Origin: Actinomycetes bacterium
Lineage (GTDB): Bacteria; Actinomycetota; Thermoleophilia; Solirubrobacterales; Solirubrobacteraceae
Direction: 5' to 3'
Assembly: GCA_021846845.1 (NCBI GenBank)
Contig: JAJZWB010000028.1
Location: 1-34,549, forward strand
DNA: 34,549 nucleotides
The translations under genes and the position numbers were made by a program. The stretch's first letter is position 1; the number at the start of each line of letters is the position of its first letter. The notes beneath the pieces were generated by a model. It ran no database searches and was not told the origin of the DNA. It was given only the letters and a program-made list of their open reading frames with translations. Of the stretch, positions 8,230 to 16,348 are shown piece by piece.

Positions 8230-8694
8230 ATGCTGACCAACGTCGGCGGTCTCGTCTACGGGACGATCCTGGTGGCGACGCTCCTGGCGGCCGAGAGCGC
8301 CGCGGGAGAGACCTATGCGCGGACGGTGGCGGCGGTGGGAGCGGCGCTGGTCGCCTACTGGCTGACGCTCTCGTATGCCGAGTACGCCGGCGAGCGGGTC
8401 AGGCGCGGGGAGCCGCTCGAGCGCGACAAGCTGATCGAGGCGGCACGCCACGAGGCGGCGCTGCTGCTCGGCGCGGCCGTGCCATTCGCCGCCCTGCTGG
8501 TCATGTGGGCGGCGGGCGTGAAGCTCGCGACCGCGATCACGGTGGCGGCCTGGTTCGCGGTCGGGGTGATCGTGACGGTCGAGGTCGCGAGCGGCGTCCG
8601 CGCCGGCCTGCGGGGCCGAGAGCTCGCCGGGCAGGTGGCGATCGGCGGCCTGCTCGGCCTGCTCGTGCTGGCGATCCGGCTGCTGCTGCACTGA
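8230..8694 (+). CDS. Small five-helix membrane protein of unknown function
   Basis: A 154-residue protein. Hydrophobic stretches at about 3-21, 31-53, 75-95, 98-120 and 133-153 predict five membrane helices. The longest soluble part is the charged loop 54-74 (GERVRRGEPLERDKLIEAARHE). I do not recognise a family. ATG 8230 starts exactly where the hydrophobic pattern begins, and AGGAG lies 14 nt upstream, a rather long spacing. The upstream part of this frame is antisense to the thioesterase and is not coding. It is divergent from the thioesterase and convergent with the GMC oxidoreductase, so it appears monocistronic. Confidence 0.7.
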   Translation: MLTNVGGLVYGTILVATLLAAESAAGETYARTVAAVGAALVAYWLTLSYAEYAGERVRRGEPLERDKLIEAARHEAALLLGAAVPFAALLVMWAAGVKLATAITVAAWFAVGVIVTVEVASGVRAGLRGRELAGQVAIGGLLGLLVLAIRLLLH

Positions 8695-8720
8695 CGCGCC
8701 CGGGGCCTCCGGCGCCGCGC

Positions 8721-8732
8721 GAGCCCGGGCTC
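8721..8732. terminator. Perfect palindrome between convergent genes
   Basis: GAGCCCGGGCTC is a perfect 12-bp palindrome in the 85-bp gap between the membrane protein and the GMC oxidoreductase. A related GAGCCCGGGT half follows 40 bp later. It could fold as a short terminator stem, without a T-run. Confidence 0.3.
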
Positions 8733-8779
8733 AGCGGCCTCGATCCCCAGGAGGCGGAGCGAGCCCGGGTCCGCGGCGT

Positions 8780-10372
8780 TCAGGACGCCTCCGCGGGAGC
8801 CGGCCCGCGGTGGCGGAGCGGCTCGACGCCGCGGATCAGGTCCGCCGCCCGCTCGGCGATCATGATCGTCGGCGCGTTGGTGTTGCCACGCACCGGCGTC
8901 GGCATCACCGAGGCGTCGACGACCCGCAGCCCATCCATCCCGAGCACGCGCAGCTCGTCGTCGACGACGCGCCCCATGCCGCAGGTGCCGACCGGGTGGT
9001 AGATGGTGGTCGTGTTGCGCTCGATGTGGGCGATCAGGCTCGCCTCGTCGTCGCCGGCCGGAGCCGCCTGGGCGCCCGTCGTCACGTCGCGGAGCGCCGG
9101 CTGGCCGGCGATCCCGAGCGCGATGCGTACGCCCCTGGCGAGCGTCGCACGGTCGTGCTCGTCGACAAGGTAGTTGTGCAGCACGCGAGGCCTGGCGGTC
9201 GGTACGCGGGAGCGGAGCTTGACCGAGCCGGCGCTGCGCGGGCGCAGCAGGCAGGCGGAGAGCGCCCAGCCGTCGACGGCGATGTCGGCGGCGCCGGCCT
9301 CGGGGAACAGCAGCGGGATCATGTGCAGCTGCACGTCCGGCGCCTCCAGGCCGTCGTCGGTGCGCAGGAAGCCACCCGCCTCGGCGAAGTTGGAGGTCAG
9401 CGGGCCGCGGCCCTCGGTCGTCAGCAGCCGCATGTTCTCGGCCGTCTCCGCACGCAGCAGCGACGTCTCGTCGGTCGTGTACGTGATCCAGGTCGACGGA
9501 TGGTCCTGCAGGCCCCGCCCGACCGGCAGCTCGTGCACCGGCTGGATCCCGACCAGCGCCAGGTCCGCCGCCGGTCCGATGCCCGACAGGAGCAGGATCT
9601 GCGGGCTCTGGTAGGCGCCGGCGCAGAGGATCACCTCACGCCGCGCCTCGAACCGCTCGGTCGTCCCGTCGCGGTCGGCCTCGACCCCGATCGCGCGCCC
9701 CTGCTCCAGCAGCAGCCGCGTTACATGGGCGCCTGTCACGGTGGTCAGGTTCTCCCGCCCGAGCGCCGGATGCAGGTAGGCCACCGCCGCCGAGCAGCGC
9801 ATCCCGTTGCGCTGCGTGACCTGGTACCACCCGGCGCCGTCCTGCACGGGCCCGTTGAAGTCGTCGTTGAGCGCCATCCCGGCCTGCTGGGCGGCCTCGA
9901 CGAACGCCTCGCAGGTGCGATGGCGGCTGCGGCCGTCGCACACGCTGAGCGGGCCCCCGGCGCCGTGCAGCTCGCCGGAGCCACGCTCGTTGTCCTCCGC
10001 CCTGATGAAGTACGGCAGCACGTCGTCCCATCCCCAGCCGCGATGGCCCATCGCGGCCCAGCCGTCGTAGTCAGCGCGGTTGCCGCGGATGTAGACCATC
10101 GCGTTGACCGACGACGAGCCTCCGAGAGTCCGACCGCGCGGCAGCTGGCGCTGGCGCCCGCCGAGGCCCGGCTCCGGGTCTGAGAACAGCGACCAGTCGT
10201 ACTTGCTGGTACCGATCGCCAGCACGCCGGCCGGCAGATGGATCTCGTCCGCGCCGTCGGGCGGACCGGCCTCCAGGAGGCACACCTCCACGTCGGGATC
10301 CTCGGTCAGCCGGGCCGCAAGCACGCACCCGGCGGAGCCGGCTCCAACGATCACGTAGTCGTAGCCACCCAT
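8780..10372 (-). CDS. GMC-family FAD-dependent oxidoreductase (choline dehydrogenase-like)
   Basis: Oxidises an alcohol using FAD; of 530 residues, the normal GMC length. [19 protein letters not shown] (residues 4-22) is the ADP-binding beta-alpha-beta motif, followed by [25 protein letters not shown] is GMC signature 1, and [16 protein letters not shown] signature 2. The catalytic pair is H459 in [10 protein letters not shown] and N499 in [15 protein letters not shown]. Such sequences are often annotated as choline or alcohol dehydrogenases, but the substrate cannot be read from sequence. ATG 10372 is preceded by a purine-rich GGAGGGAGG Shine-Dalgarno. It lies downstream of the Ser/Thr kinase on the same strand, separated by 149 bp. 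Confidence 0.9.
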   Translation of the reverse strand: MGGYDYVIVGAGSAGCVLAARLTEDPDVEVCLLEAGPPDGADEIHLPAGVLAIGTSKYDWSLFSDPEPGLGGRQRQLPRGRTLGGSSSVNAMVYIRGNRADYDGWAAMGHRGWGWDDVLPYFIRAEDNERGSGELHGAGGPLSVCDGRSRHRTCEAFVEAAQQAGMALNDDFNGPVQDGAGWYQVTQRNGMRCSAAVAYLHPALGRENLTTVTGAHVTRLLLEQGRAIGVEADRDGTTERFEARREVILCAGAYQSPQILLLSGIGPAADLALVGIQPVHELPVGRGLQDHPSTWITYTTDETSLLRAETAENMRLLTTEGRGPLTSNFAEAGGFLRTDDGLEAPDVQLHMIPLLFPEAGAADIAVDGWALSACLLRPRSAGSVKLRSRVPTARPRVLHNYLVDEHDRATLARGVRIALGIAGQPALRDVTTGAQAAPAGDDEASLIAHIERNTTTIYHPVGTCGMGRVVDDELRVLGMDGLRVVDASVMPTPVRGNTNAPTIMIAERAADLIRGVEPLRHRGPAPAEAS

Positions 10373-10480
10373 CCCGACCTCCCTCCTCCTCGGCGCGGTG
10401 TCAGGGCATTCTCGGCGCGCGACGGCCCAGCGGTCAAGCGCCGCCTGCCAACCCGCGGCGGCCGGCCCCGCCCGGGGGGC

Positions 10481-10524
10481 GGCGCGAGCCGAGAGCGGAT
10501 CCGGCGCGAGCCGGGAGCGGATCA
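10481..10524 (+). repeat. Tandem 22-bp repeat overlapping the kinase stop codon
   Basis: GGCGCGAGCCGAGAGCGGAT begins unit 10481-10502, and a near-identical unit follows at 10503-10524. The second unit ends in the kinase stop (10522-10524), so the repeat sits immediately downstream of the coding end. The only other content of the 10373-10521 gap is the GMC Shine-Dalgarno. Confidence 0.75.
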
Positions 10525-12552
10525 GTACCAATCCTGCACGGTCACCGACCAGGCGGCCGCATCGCCGCCCGGCGCGACACGGAGCTCATAGGTCCCGGGG
10601 CCGGTGTCGAACACCTGCGACTGGGCGGAGCCCTCGGTGAGGCCGAAGCCGGCCACCGTGCGGCCGGTAGCCGCGTCCAGCACCCGCGCGGCAGGCCCAT
10701 CGCAGAAGAGGATCCATGTGCAGGTGCCCTGGAAGGCCATCCGGTAGACGATCCGCCAGCGGGCACCACGGATCGTGAACGGCCCCGAGGCGCCGCCTGT
10801 GAAGGTCCCGACCGTCCGCCAGGTGGGCGTCTCGGCGACCGACAGCACCACGATCGAGCCGGCCCCGGCCAGCCCGCCGGCCGGCGATTGGCCGGTCACG
10901 GTCCCCGGCACGGTCCCGGGCGCCGGCACCTGGCGAGCCTGCGGGCGCAGGCCGAGGCTGCGGAGCGTCCTCTCGGCGTCCGCGACGCTCTGGCCGGAGA
11001 GCGTCGGCAGCGGCACGGGGGCCGGGCCGCGACTCAGCACCGCGCGCACGCGCGTGCCGCTGCTCACGCGCGCGCCGGGTGATGGCCGCTGCGCGATCAC
11101 GGTGCCGGCGGGCGCGGGGTCGTAGCGCCCGGCCAGCGTGAGCAGCAGATGCGCGCGGCGCGCGAGCGCGACCGCGCGCCCGCGGTCCAGGTGAACGAGC
11201 TCGGGCACGCGGGTGAGCTCGGGGGCGCCCCCGAGCGCCAGCCCGCCGGCCAGCAGCGCGGCCGCGACCGCGACCACCAGTCCCAGCGCCGTGGCAGTCC
11301 CGCCGCGCCGCCCGGGGCGGGCGCCGCTCCCGCTCACCTCGCCGCGCGCCACGGGCCCAGAGCGCCCGTGACCGGCCGCGGCGCGCCGGTGGACGTGAGC
11401 GGCACGCCCGGCACCGCGGCGGCGCAGCGGCTCGGTTGCCGTCTCGCCGGCCGCATGCCTGCGCGCCGGCGCGGTCGGCGAAGGCGCGTGAGCGCTCACC
11501 GTCGCCGCGGTCGCGTACGCCGGCGCCCGCCGGGTCGGCTCGGGCACCAGCCGGGTCGGCTCGGGCACCACGCGGGTCGGCTCGGGCACCAGCCAGGTCG
11601 GGTCCGGCGCCCGCCGGGTCGGCGCGGCTCCCGCCGCGGCGGCCGCGGGCACCGGAGCGGCCGCGGGAGCTGTCCCGGGCGCCGCGACGGCCGCCGCGGC
11701 GAGCGCGTCGGCCATCTCGGCGCCGTTCGCATAGCGGCCCGCCGGCTCCTTGGACAGCGCGCGGCTCACGACCTCCGCCAGCGCTCCGGGCACCGAGGCC
11801 GGTAGCGGAGGCGGCGGATCGCGCTCGTGGCTGAGCGCGAGCTCGACCACCGAGCTGCCGGTGAACGGCGGCGACCCCGTGAGCATCTCGTACAGCACCA
11901 CGCCCGCCGCATAGACGTCGGTGGCAGGCGTCGCGGGCAGGCCGCGGCCCTGCTCGGGCGCCATGTAGCGCGGCGTGCCAGCGACCGCCGCCTCCCCGCC
12001 CGTGCTGCCGGCCGCCGCGCGCGCGATCCCGAGATCGCCGAGCTTCACGCGGCCGTCTTGCGCCAGCATCACGTTGGCCGGCTTGACGTCGCGGTGGACG
12101 ATCCCCCGCCGGTGGGCGTGCGCCAGGGCGCGGCACAGCCGCTCGGCGATCGCGCACGCCCCGCCCGGGTGCAGCGGCCCGCGACGCAGGGTGGACGCGA
12201 GGTCCTCGCCGCGCACGAGCTCGGAGACGTAGTACAGCCCCTCGGGGGCATGGCCGGCGTCGTAGATCTGGACGATCCCCGGGTCGCTCACGCTCGCCAG
12301 CAGGCGGGCCTCACGCTCGAACGCCGACGCCCATTCGGGGTCGTCGCCCCACCATGGCTTGATCACCTTGACCGCGATCTCACGATCGAGCCTGCGATCG
12401 CGGCCCTCGTAGACGCGCCCGAAGGCGCCCTCTCCGATCAGCGCGCGGAGCTCGTAGCGGCCGTCGAGTGCGCGGCCGGACAGGTCTGGGGCTTGGGGCA
12501 CGGACGGTGGGGCGGGTCGGCGGCCGGGCGCCGCCGGCGCGACGCCGCTCAC
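10522..12552 (-). CDS. Transmembrane Ser/Thr kinase with PASTA repeats and extra ectodomain
   Basis: A PknB/Stk-type kinase of 676 residues. Kinase domain about 33-285: GEGAFGRV (40-47), K62, HRDVKPAN (D155), DLG (173-175) replacing DFG as is common in bacterial kinases, and APE (198-200). A low-complexity Pro/Ala/Arg juxtamembrane linker (about 286-418) contains a 7-residue repeat. One membrane helix follows at 421-442. Outside are two PASTA domains (about 446-508 and 513-572; muropeptide binders in characterised kinases) and a C-terminal beta-rich domain (575-676) with C611 and C617. Known relatives regulate cell-wall synthesis and division; that role is inferred. The start is GTG 12552. 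It is divergent from recC by 115 bp. Confidence 0.9.
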   Translation of the reverse strand: MSGVAPAAPGRRPAPPSVPQAPDLSGRALDGRYELRALIGEGAFGRVYEGRDRRLDREIAVKVIKPWWGDDPEWASAFEREARLLASVSDPGIVQIYDAGHAPEGLYYVSELVRGEDLASTLRRGPLHPGGACAIAERLCRALAHAHRRGIVHRDVKPANVMLAQDGRVKLGDLGIARAAAGSTGGEAAVAGTPRYMAPEQGRGLPATPATDVYAAGVVLYEMLTGSPPFTGSSVVELALSHERDPPPPLPASVPGALAEVVSRALSKEPAGRYANGAEMADALAAAAVAAPGTAPAAAPVPAAAAAGAAPTRRAPDPTWLVPEPTRVVPEPTRLVPEPTRRAPAYATAATVSAHAPSPTAPARRHAAGETATEPLRRRGAGRAAHVHRRAAAGHGRSGPVARGEVSGSGARPGRRGGTATALGLVVAVAAALLAGGLALGGAPELTRVPELVHLDRGRAVALARRAHLLLTLAGRYDPAPAGTVIAQRPSPGARVSSGTRVRAVLSRGPAPVPLPTLSGQSVADAERTLRSLGLRPQARQVPAPGTVPGTVTGQSPAGGLAGAGSIVVLSVAETPTWRTVGTFTGGASGPFTIRGARWRIVYRMAFQGTCTWILFCDGPAARVLDAATGRTVAGFGLTEGSAQSQVFDTGPGTYELRVAPGGDAAAWSVTVQDWY
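11532..11615 (+). repeat. In-frame 21-bp minisatellite in the kinase linker
   Basis: Three near-identical 21-bp units (11532-11552, 11553-11573, 11574-11594; GGGTCGGCTCGGGCACCA core) are followed by a degenerate fourth. On the minus strand they encode the heptad PEPTRLV/PEPTRVV in the juxtamembrane linker. The Thr residues could be autophosphorylation sites (inference). Confidence 0.8.
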
Positions 12553-12655
12553 ATGATGGCCGATCGGCGGCGCGCGCAGCCCCGGTGGCGGACGTCGAGG
12601 GGCGCCGTCCGGCTGGCAGTTCGCCGCCGCCGCCGGCGGCGCAGTCCACGCGATC

Positions 12656-12661
12656 TACCCT
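12656..12661 (+). promoter_or_regulatory. -10-like hexamer for a leaderless recC transcript
   Basis: TACCCT (TAnnnT) ends 7 nt before ATG 12668, with only CCCGGG between and no Shine-Dalgarno. This layout fits transcription starting at the recC start codon. Confidence 0.4.
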
Positions 12662-12667
12662 CCCGGG

Positions 12668-15600
12668 ATGCTGCACGTGCACCGCGCGTCCCGCGCCGAC
12701 AGCCTGGTGGGCGCGCTCGCGGGGCTGCTGTCGGCCACGTCGGCCGATCCCTTCACCCCCGAGGTGGTCTCGGTCCCGACGCGGGGCATGGAGCGATGGC
12801 TGGCCCAGCGGATGTCGCACCTGCTCGGAGCCGAGCCCGGGCGGGACGACGGCGTGTGCGCGAACGTCCGCTTCCCGGCCCCGCGTGAGCTGCTGGCGGG
12901 CGCGGTCGCCACGGCCGCCGGGGTGCTCCCCGAGCACGACCCCTGGCTTCCCGAGCGCATGGTGTGGCCGCTGCTGGAGGTGGTGGAGCGGTCGCTGCAC
13001 GAGCCCTGGCTGTCCACGCTCAGCGCCCACCTGGGCAGGGGCGGGGCCGGGACCGAGCGCCCCGGGCGCGCCCGTCGCCTGATGACCGTCACGCGTCTCG
13101 CCGCGCTGTTCGACCGGTACGCGCGCCACAGGCCCGTGATGCTCGACGCCTGGCGCGCCGGGCGAGACGAGGACGGCTCGGGCGAGCCGCTGGCCGAGGC
13201 CTTCGCATGGCAGGCGGAGCTGTGGCGTCGCCTGCGGGCGCGGATCGGCGCGCCCGACGCCTCGCAGCGCGCCGCCGAGGCCTGCGAGCGGATCGCACGG
13301 GAGCCGGCGGTCGTCGAGCTGCCGCCAAGGCTCGCGCTGTTCGGGCTGACGCGGCTGGCGGCCGGCGAGCTGCGCGTGCTGGAGGCGCTGGCGACCGGGC
13401 GGGACGTGCACCTGTTCCTGCTGCACCCCTCGCCGGAGCTGTGGCGTCGGCTCGGCTGCGCGCCCGCGCCGTCCTCGCCGCTGCGCAGCGTCGACGCCAC
13501 CGGCGAGCTGGTGTCCAACCGGCTGCTCGCGTCGTGGGGACGCGACGCACGGGAGATGCAGCTCGTGCTGCGCTCCTGCGCGGCCGCCGCCGACCATCCG
13601 CACGATCCTGAGGCGGGCGAGCCCGCGCGGAGCCGGACCGAGCTCGGAGAGCCGGCCCGGGCCCGACCCCTGGCGGGGGAGCCGGCGCACACGCTGCTGG
13701 CGGCGATCCAGGCCGACGTGCGCGCGGACAGGCAGCCCCCCGGGCCCCCGCTTCCCGGGCGCCCAGACGCTCGCTTCGAGCTGGCGGCCGAGGACCGGAG
13801 CATCGAGATCCACGCCTGCCACGGGCGTGCGCGGCAGGTCGAGGTGCTCCGCGAGGCCGTGCTCGACGCGCTCGCATCCGACCCGACGCTGGAGCCCCGT
13901 GACGTGATCGTCATGTGCCCGGACGTCGAATCCTTCGCGCCGCTGATCCAGGCGACCTTCGAGCGCGACGAGACCGCTTCCCCGGGCCCCGGGCCGCCCG
14001 AGGCGGAGGCCCCGGACCCCGAGCCGCCCGAGCCGGAGGCCCCGGACCCCGAGCCGCCCGAGCCGGAGGCCCCGGACCCCGAGCCGCCCGAGGCGGAGGC
14101 CCCGGACCCCGAGCCGCCCGAGCCGGAGCCCTCGGACCACCGGTCCCCCGCGGCTGAGCGGCGCGGGGCCCCGCCCGGACCGATCGACCTCCGGGTCAGG
14201 CTCGCCGACCGCTCGATCCGCCGCACGAACCCGGTCCTCGACGCGGTCGCGCGACTGCTGGAGCTGGCCGAGCGGCGGCTGACGGCATCGGAGGTGCTCG
14301 ACCTGGCCGGACGGGCGGCGGTCCGGCGTCGCTTCCGCTTCGACGACGACGAGCTCTCGCTGCTGGCGCAGTGGGTCGCCGAGGCCGGGATCCGCTGGGG
14401 CCTGGATGCCGAGCACCGGGTGCCGTTCAGGCTGGAGGCGCTCGACGCGGGCACCTGGCGAGCGGGGCTCGACCGGCTGCTGCTCGGGGTGGCGATGAGC
14501 GAGGACGGGGGGCGCCTGTTCGGCGGCGCGCTGGCGCTCGACGGCGTCGCCGACGGCTCGATCGACCTCGCCGGCAGGTTCGCCGAGCTGCTCTCCCGCC
14601 TCGGCGCCGCCATGCGATCGCTGAGCGAGGCCCGCACGCCAGCGGGCTGGGCGGAGGCGATCGCGGAGGCGGCCAACTCGCTGACCGCGGCCGGACCGCG
14701 CGAGGGCTGGCAGCGCGCCGAGCTCGCGCGGGTGCTCGAGGAGCTGGTCGCCGGCGCCGGCGAGAGCGCTCCCGTGCTCGAGCCGGCGGAGATCCGTGCC
14801 CACCTGGCCGAGCGACTGGCGGGCCGGCCGACGCGCTCGAGCTTCCGCACCGGGCACCTGACGGTCTGCACGCTGGAGCCGATGCGGTCCGTTCCCCACC
14901 GCGTCGTCTGCCTGCTAGGGCTCGACGACGGGGCCTTCCCCCGCAGGGCGCCGCGCGACGGCGACGACCTCACGCTGCCGTCACCGCGGATCGGCGAGCG
15001 CGACCCGCGCAGCGAGGATCGCCAGCTGTTGCTCGACGCGCTGCTGGCCGCCACCGAGCGGCTGATCGTCACCTACGCGGGGCGCGACGAGCGAACCGGC
15101 TCGTCGCTGCCGCCGGCGGTCCCGATCGGCGAGCTGCTCGACGCGATCGACGCGACCGCCAGGGCCGGCGACCTTCCCGCCTCGTCGCGCGTCGTCGTGC
15201 GCCATCCGCTGCAGCCGTTCCACCCTCGCAACTTCATCCCCGGAGCGGTCGCGGGCCACGGGCCGTGGAGCTTCGATCGCGCCTGGCTATCCGGAGCCGA
15301 GGCGCTCGCCGGTCCGCGGCGACCGCCGGGCCGGCTCCTGGATGCGCCGCTCGCGCACCGGCCCCCGGACGTCGTGGAGCTCGACGACCTGGTCCGGTTC
15401 GTGCAGCGCCCGGTGCGCGCGTTCCTGAGCCGGCGGCTGGACATCGCGCTGCGCCACGACGACGAGGAGACCGCGGACTCGCTGACGATCAAGCTTGATC
15501 CGCTCCAGGTGTGGGGGGTCGGCGATCGGCTGCTGCGGGCGCGGCTGCGCGGGGTCGGCGAGCGGGAGGCGATCCTCGCGGAGATCGCGCGCGGCACCCT

Positions 15601-16348
15601 CCCGCCGGGGGTGCTCGGCATGCCGGTCATCACCCGGGTGTCGCCGATCGTGACCGCGATCCTGCGGGCCGTGAACGCCCGGCTGCCGCCCTGCGCCCCT
15701 CCGGATCCGGCTCGCGCCGAGCCACTCGATGCCCGCGTCGCGCTCGACGGCGGACGGATCCTGTCGGGCACGGTCGCCGGCGTGGTCGGCGACGTCGTCT
15801 TGTCGAGCACCTTCTCACGGGTCGGCCCCCGGGAGCGACTCGCCGCCTGGGCACGGCTGCTGGCGCTCAGTGCCACCTGGCCGCAGCGGCCCTTCACGGC
15901 CGTGACCGTGGGGCGCGCGAGCGGTGACGACGACATCCGGACCGTGACGGTGGGACCGCTCGGCGACAGCACGCAGGAGCGCCGCGCCGTTGCGCTGGAG
16001 CAGCTGGCACTGCTGCTCGACCTCCACGACCGCGGCATGCGGGAGCCGCTTCCGATCGCCGCGCGCAGCTCGTTCGCCTACGCCGAGGCGGCGCGCGCCG
16101 GCGGCGACCCGTCGGCTGCCGCGGCCGCCGTGTGGGACAGCGACTGGCGGCGGCGGGGCGAGGACGTGGAGCCCGAGCACGTGCTCGCGTTCGGGGGGGT
16201 GGTCCGATTCGCCGAGCTGGCGGCTGCCACGCCACGCGACGGCGAGGACGGCGCGCGCCCGTCCCCCGCCGATGGGTCCCGCTTCGGGCTCCTCGCGCTG
16301 CGCCTGTGGGACGAGCTACTGTCGCGCTCGGATGTGAGCTCGCGATGA
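12668..16348 (+). CDS. recC: Exodeoxyribonuclease V subunit gamma RecC
   Basis: Non-catalytic subunit of the RecBCD helicase-nuclease, which processes double-strand ends and, in E. coli, reads Chi. At 1226 residues it is longer than usual (about 1100). The N-terminus (LHVHRASRADSLVGALAGLL, VVSVPTRGMERWLAQRMS) and FALFGLTRL-like segments are RecC-typical. DVIVMCPDVESFAPLIQATF is followed, after the insert, by RVRLADRSIRRTNPVLDAVA, which together mark the family strongly. Part of the extra length is a Pro/Glu/Asp-rich insert (about 430-500) made of five 10-residue repeats. The stop overlaps the recB start by 4 nt (ATGA), so the genes are co-translated. Confidence 0.95.
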   Translation: MLHVHRASRADSLVGALAGLLSATSADPFTPEVVSVPTRGMERWLAQRMSHLLGAEPGRDDGVCANVRFPAPRELLAGAVATAAGVLPEHDPWLPERMVWPLLEVVERSLHEPWLSTLSAHLGRGGAGTERPGRARRLMTVTRLAALFDRYARHRPVMLDAWRAGRDEDGSGEPLAEAFAWQAELWRRLRARIGAPDASQRAAEACERIAREPAVVELPPRLALFGLTRLAAGELRVLEALATGRDVHLFLLHPSPELWRRLGCAPAPSSPLRSVDATGELVSNRLLASWGRDAREMQLVLRSCAAAADHPHDPEAGEPARSRTELGEPARARPLAGEPAHTLLAAIQADVRADRQPPGPPLPGRPDARFELAAEDRSIEIHACHGRARQVEVLREAVLDALASDPTLEPRDVIVMCPDVESFAPLIQATFERDETASPGPGPPEAEAPDPEPPEPEAPDPEPPEPEAPDPEPPEAEAPDPEPPEPEPSDHRSPAAERRGAPPGPIDLRVRLADRSIRRTNPVLDAVARLLELAERRLTASEVLDLAGRAAVRRRFRFDDDELSLLAQWVAEAGIRWGLDAEHRVPFRLEALDAGTWRAGLDRLLLGVAMSEDGGRLFGGALALDGVADGSIDLAGRFAELLSRLGAAMRSLSEARTPAGWAEAIAEAANSLTAAGPREGWQRAELARVLEELVAGAGESAPVLEPAEIRAHLAERLAGRPTRSSFRTGHLTVCTLEPMRSVPHRVVCLLGLDDGAFPRRAPRDGDDLTLPSPRIGERDPRSEDRQLLLDALLAATERLIVTYAGRDERTGSSLPPAVPIGELLDAIDATARAGDLPASSRVVVRHPLQPFHPRNFIPGAVAGHGPWSFDRAWLSGAEALAGPRRPPGRLLDAPLAHRPPDVVELDDLVRFVQRPVRAFLSRRLDIALRHDDEETADSLTIKLDPLQVWGVGDRLLRARLRGVGEREAILAEIARGTLPPGVLGMPVITRVSPIVTAILRAVNARLPPCAPPDPARAEPLDARVALDGGRILSGTVAGVVGDVVLSSTFSRVGPRERLAAWARLLALSATWPQRPFTAVTVGRASGDDDIRTVTVGPLGDSTQERRAVALEQLALLLDLHDRGMREPLPIAARSSFAYAEAARAGGDPSAAAAAVWDSDWRRRGEDVEPEHVLAFGGVVRFAELAAATPRDGEDGARPSPADGSRFGLLALRLWDELLSRSDVSSR
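13981..14130 (+). repeat. In-frame 30-bp minisatellite in recC
   Basis: Five 30-bp units: 13981-14010 (diverged), 14011-14040, 14041-14070, 14071-14100 and 14101-14130 (3' end diverged). Residues 439-488 are thereby five copies of the decapeptide PDPEPPEPEA. Units 2-4 differ by a single C/G change (CCG/GCG). Confidence 0.95.

Noticed and set aside
13981-14130. Regular 30-bp units considered as a CRISPR array.
   Set aside because: Units are directly abutting with no spacers, stay in frame and code for a decapeptide inside recC.
12380-15072. Long minus-strand reading frames opposite recC (839 and 805 codons).
   Set aside because: Their translations are Arg/Ser/Gly-rich low-complexity sequence, as expected opposite a GC-rich gene; the plus strand has unmistakable RecC motifs.
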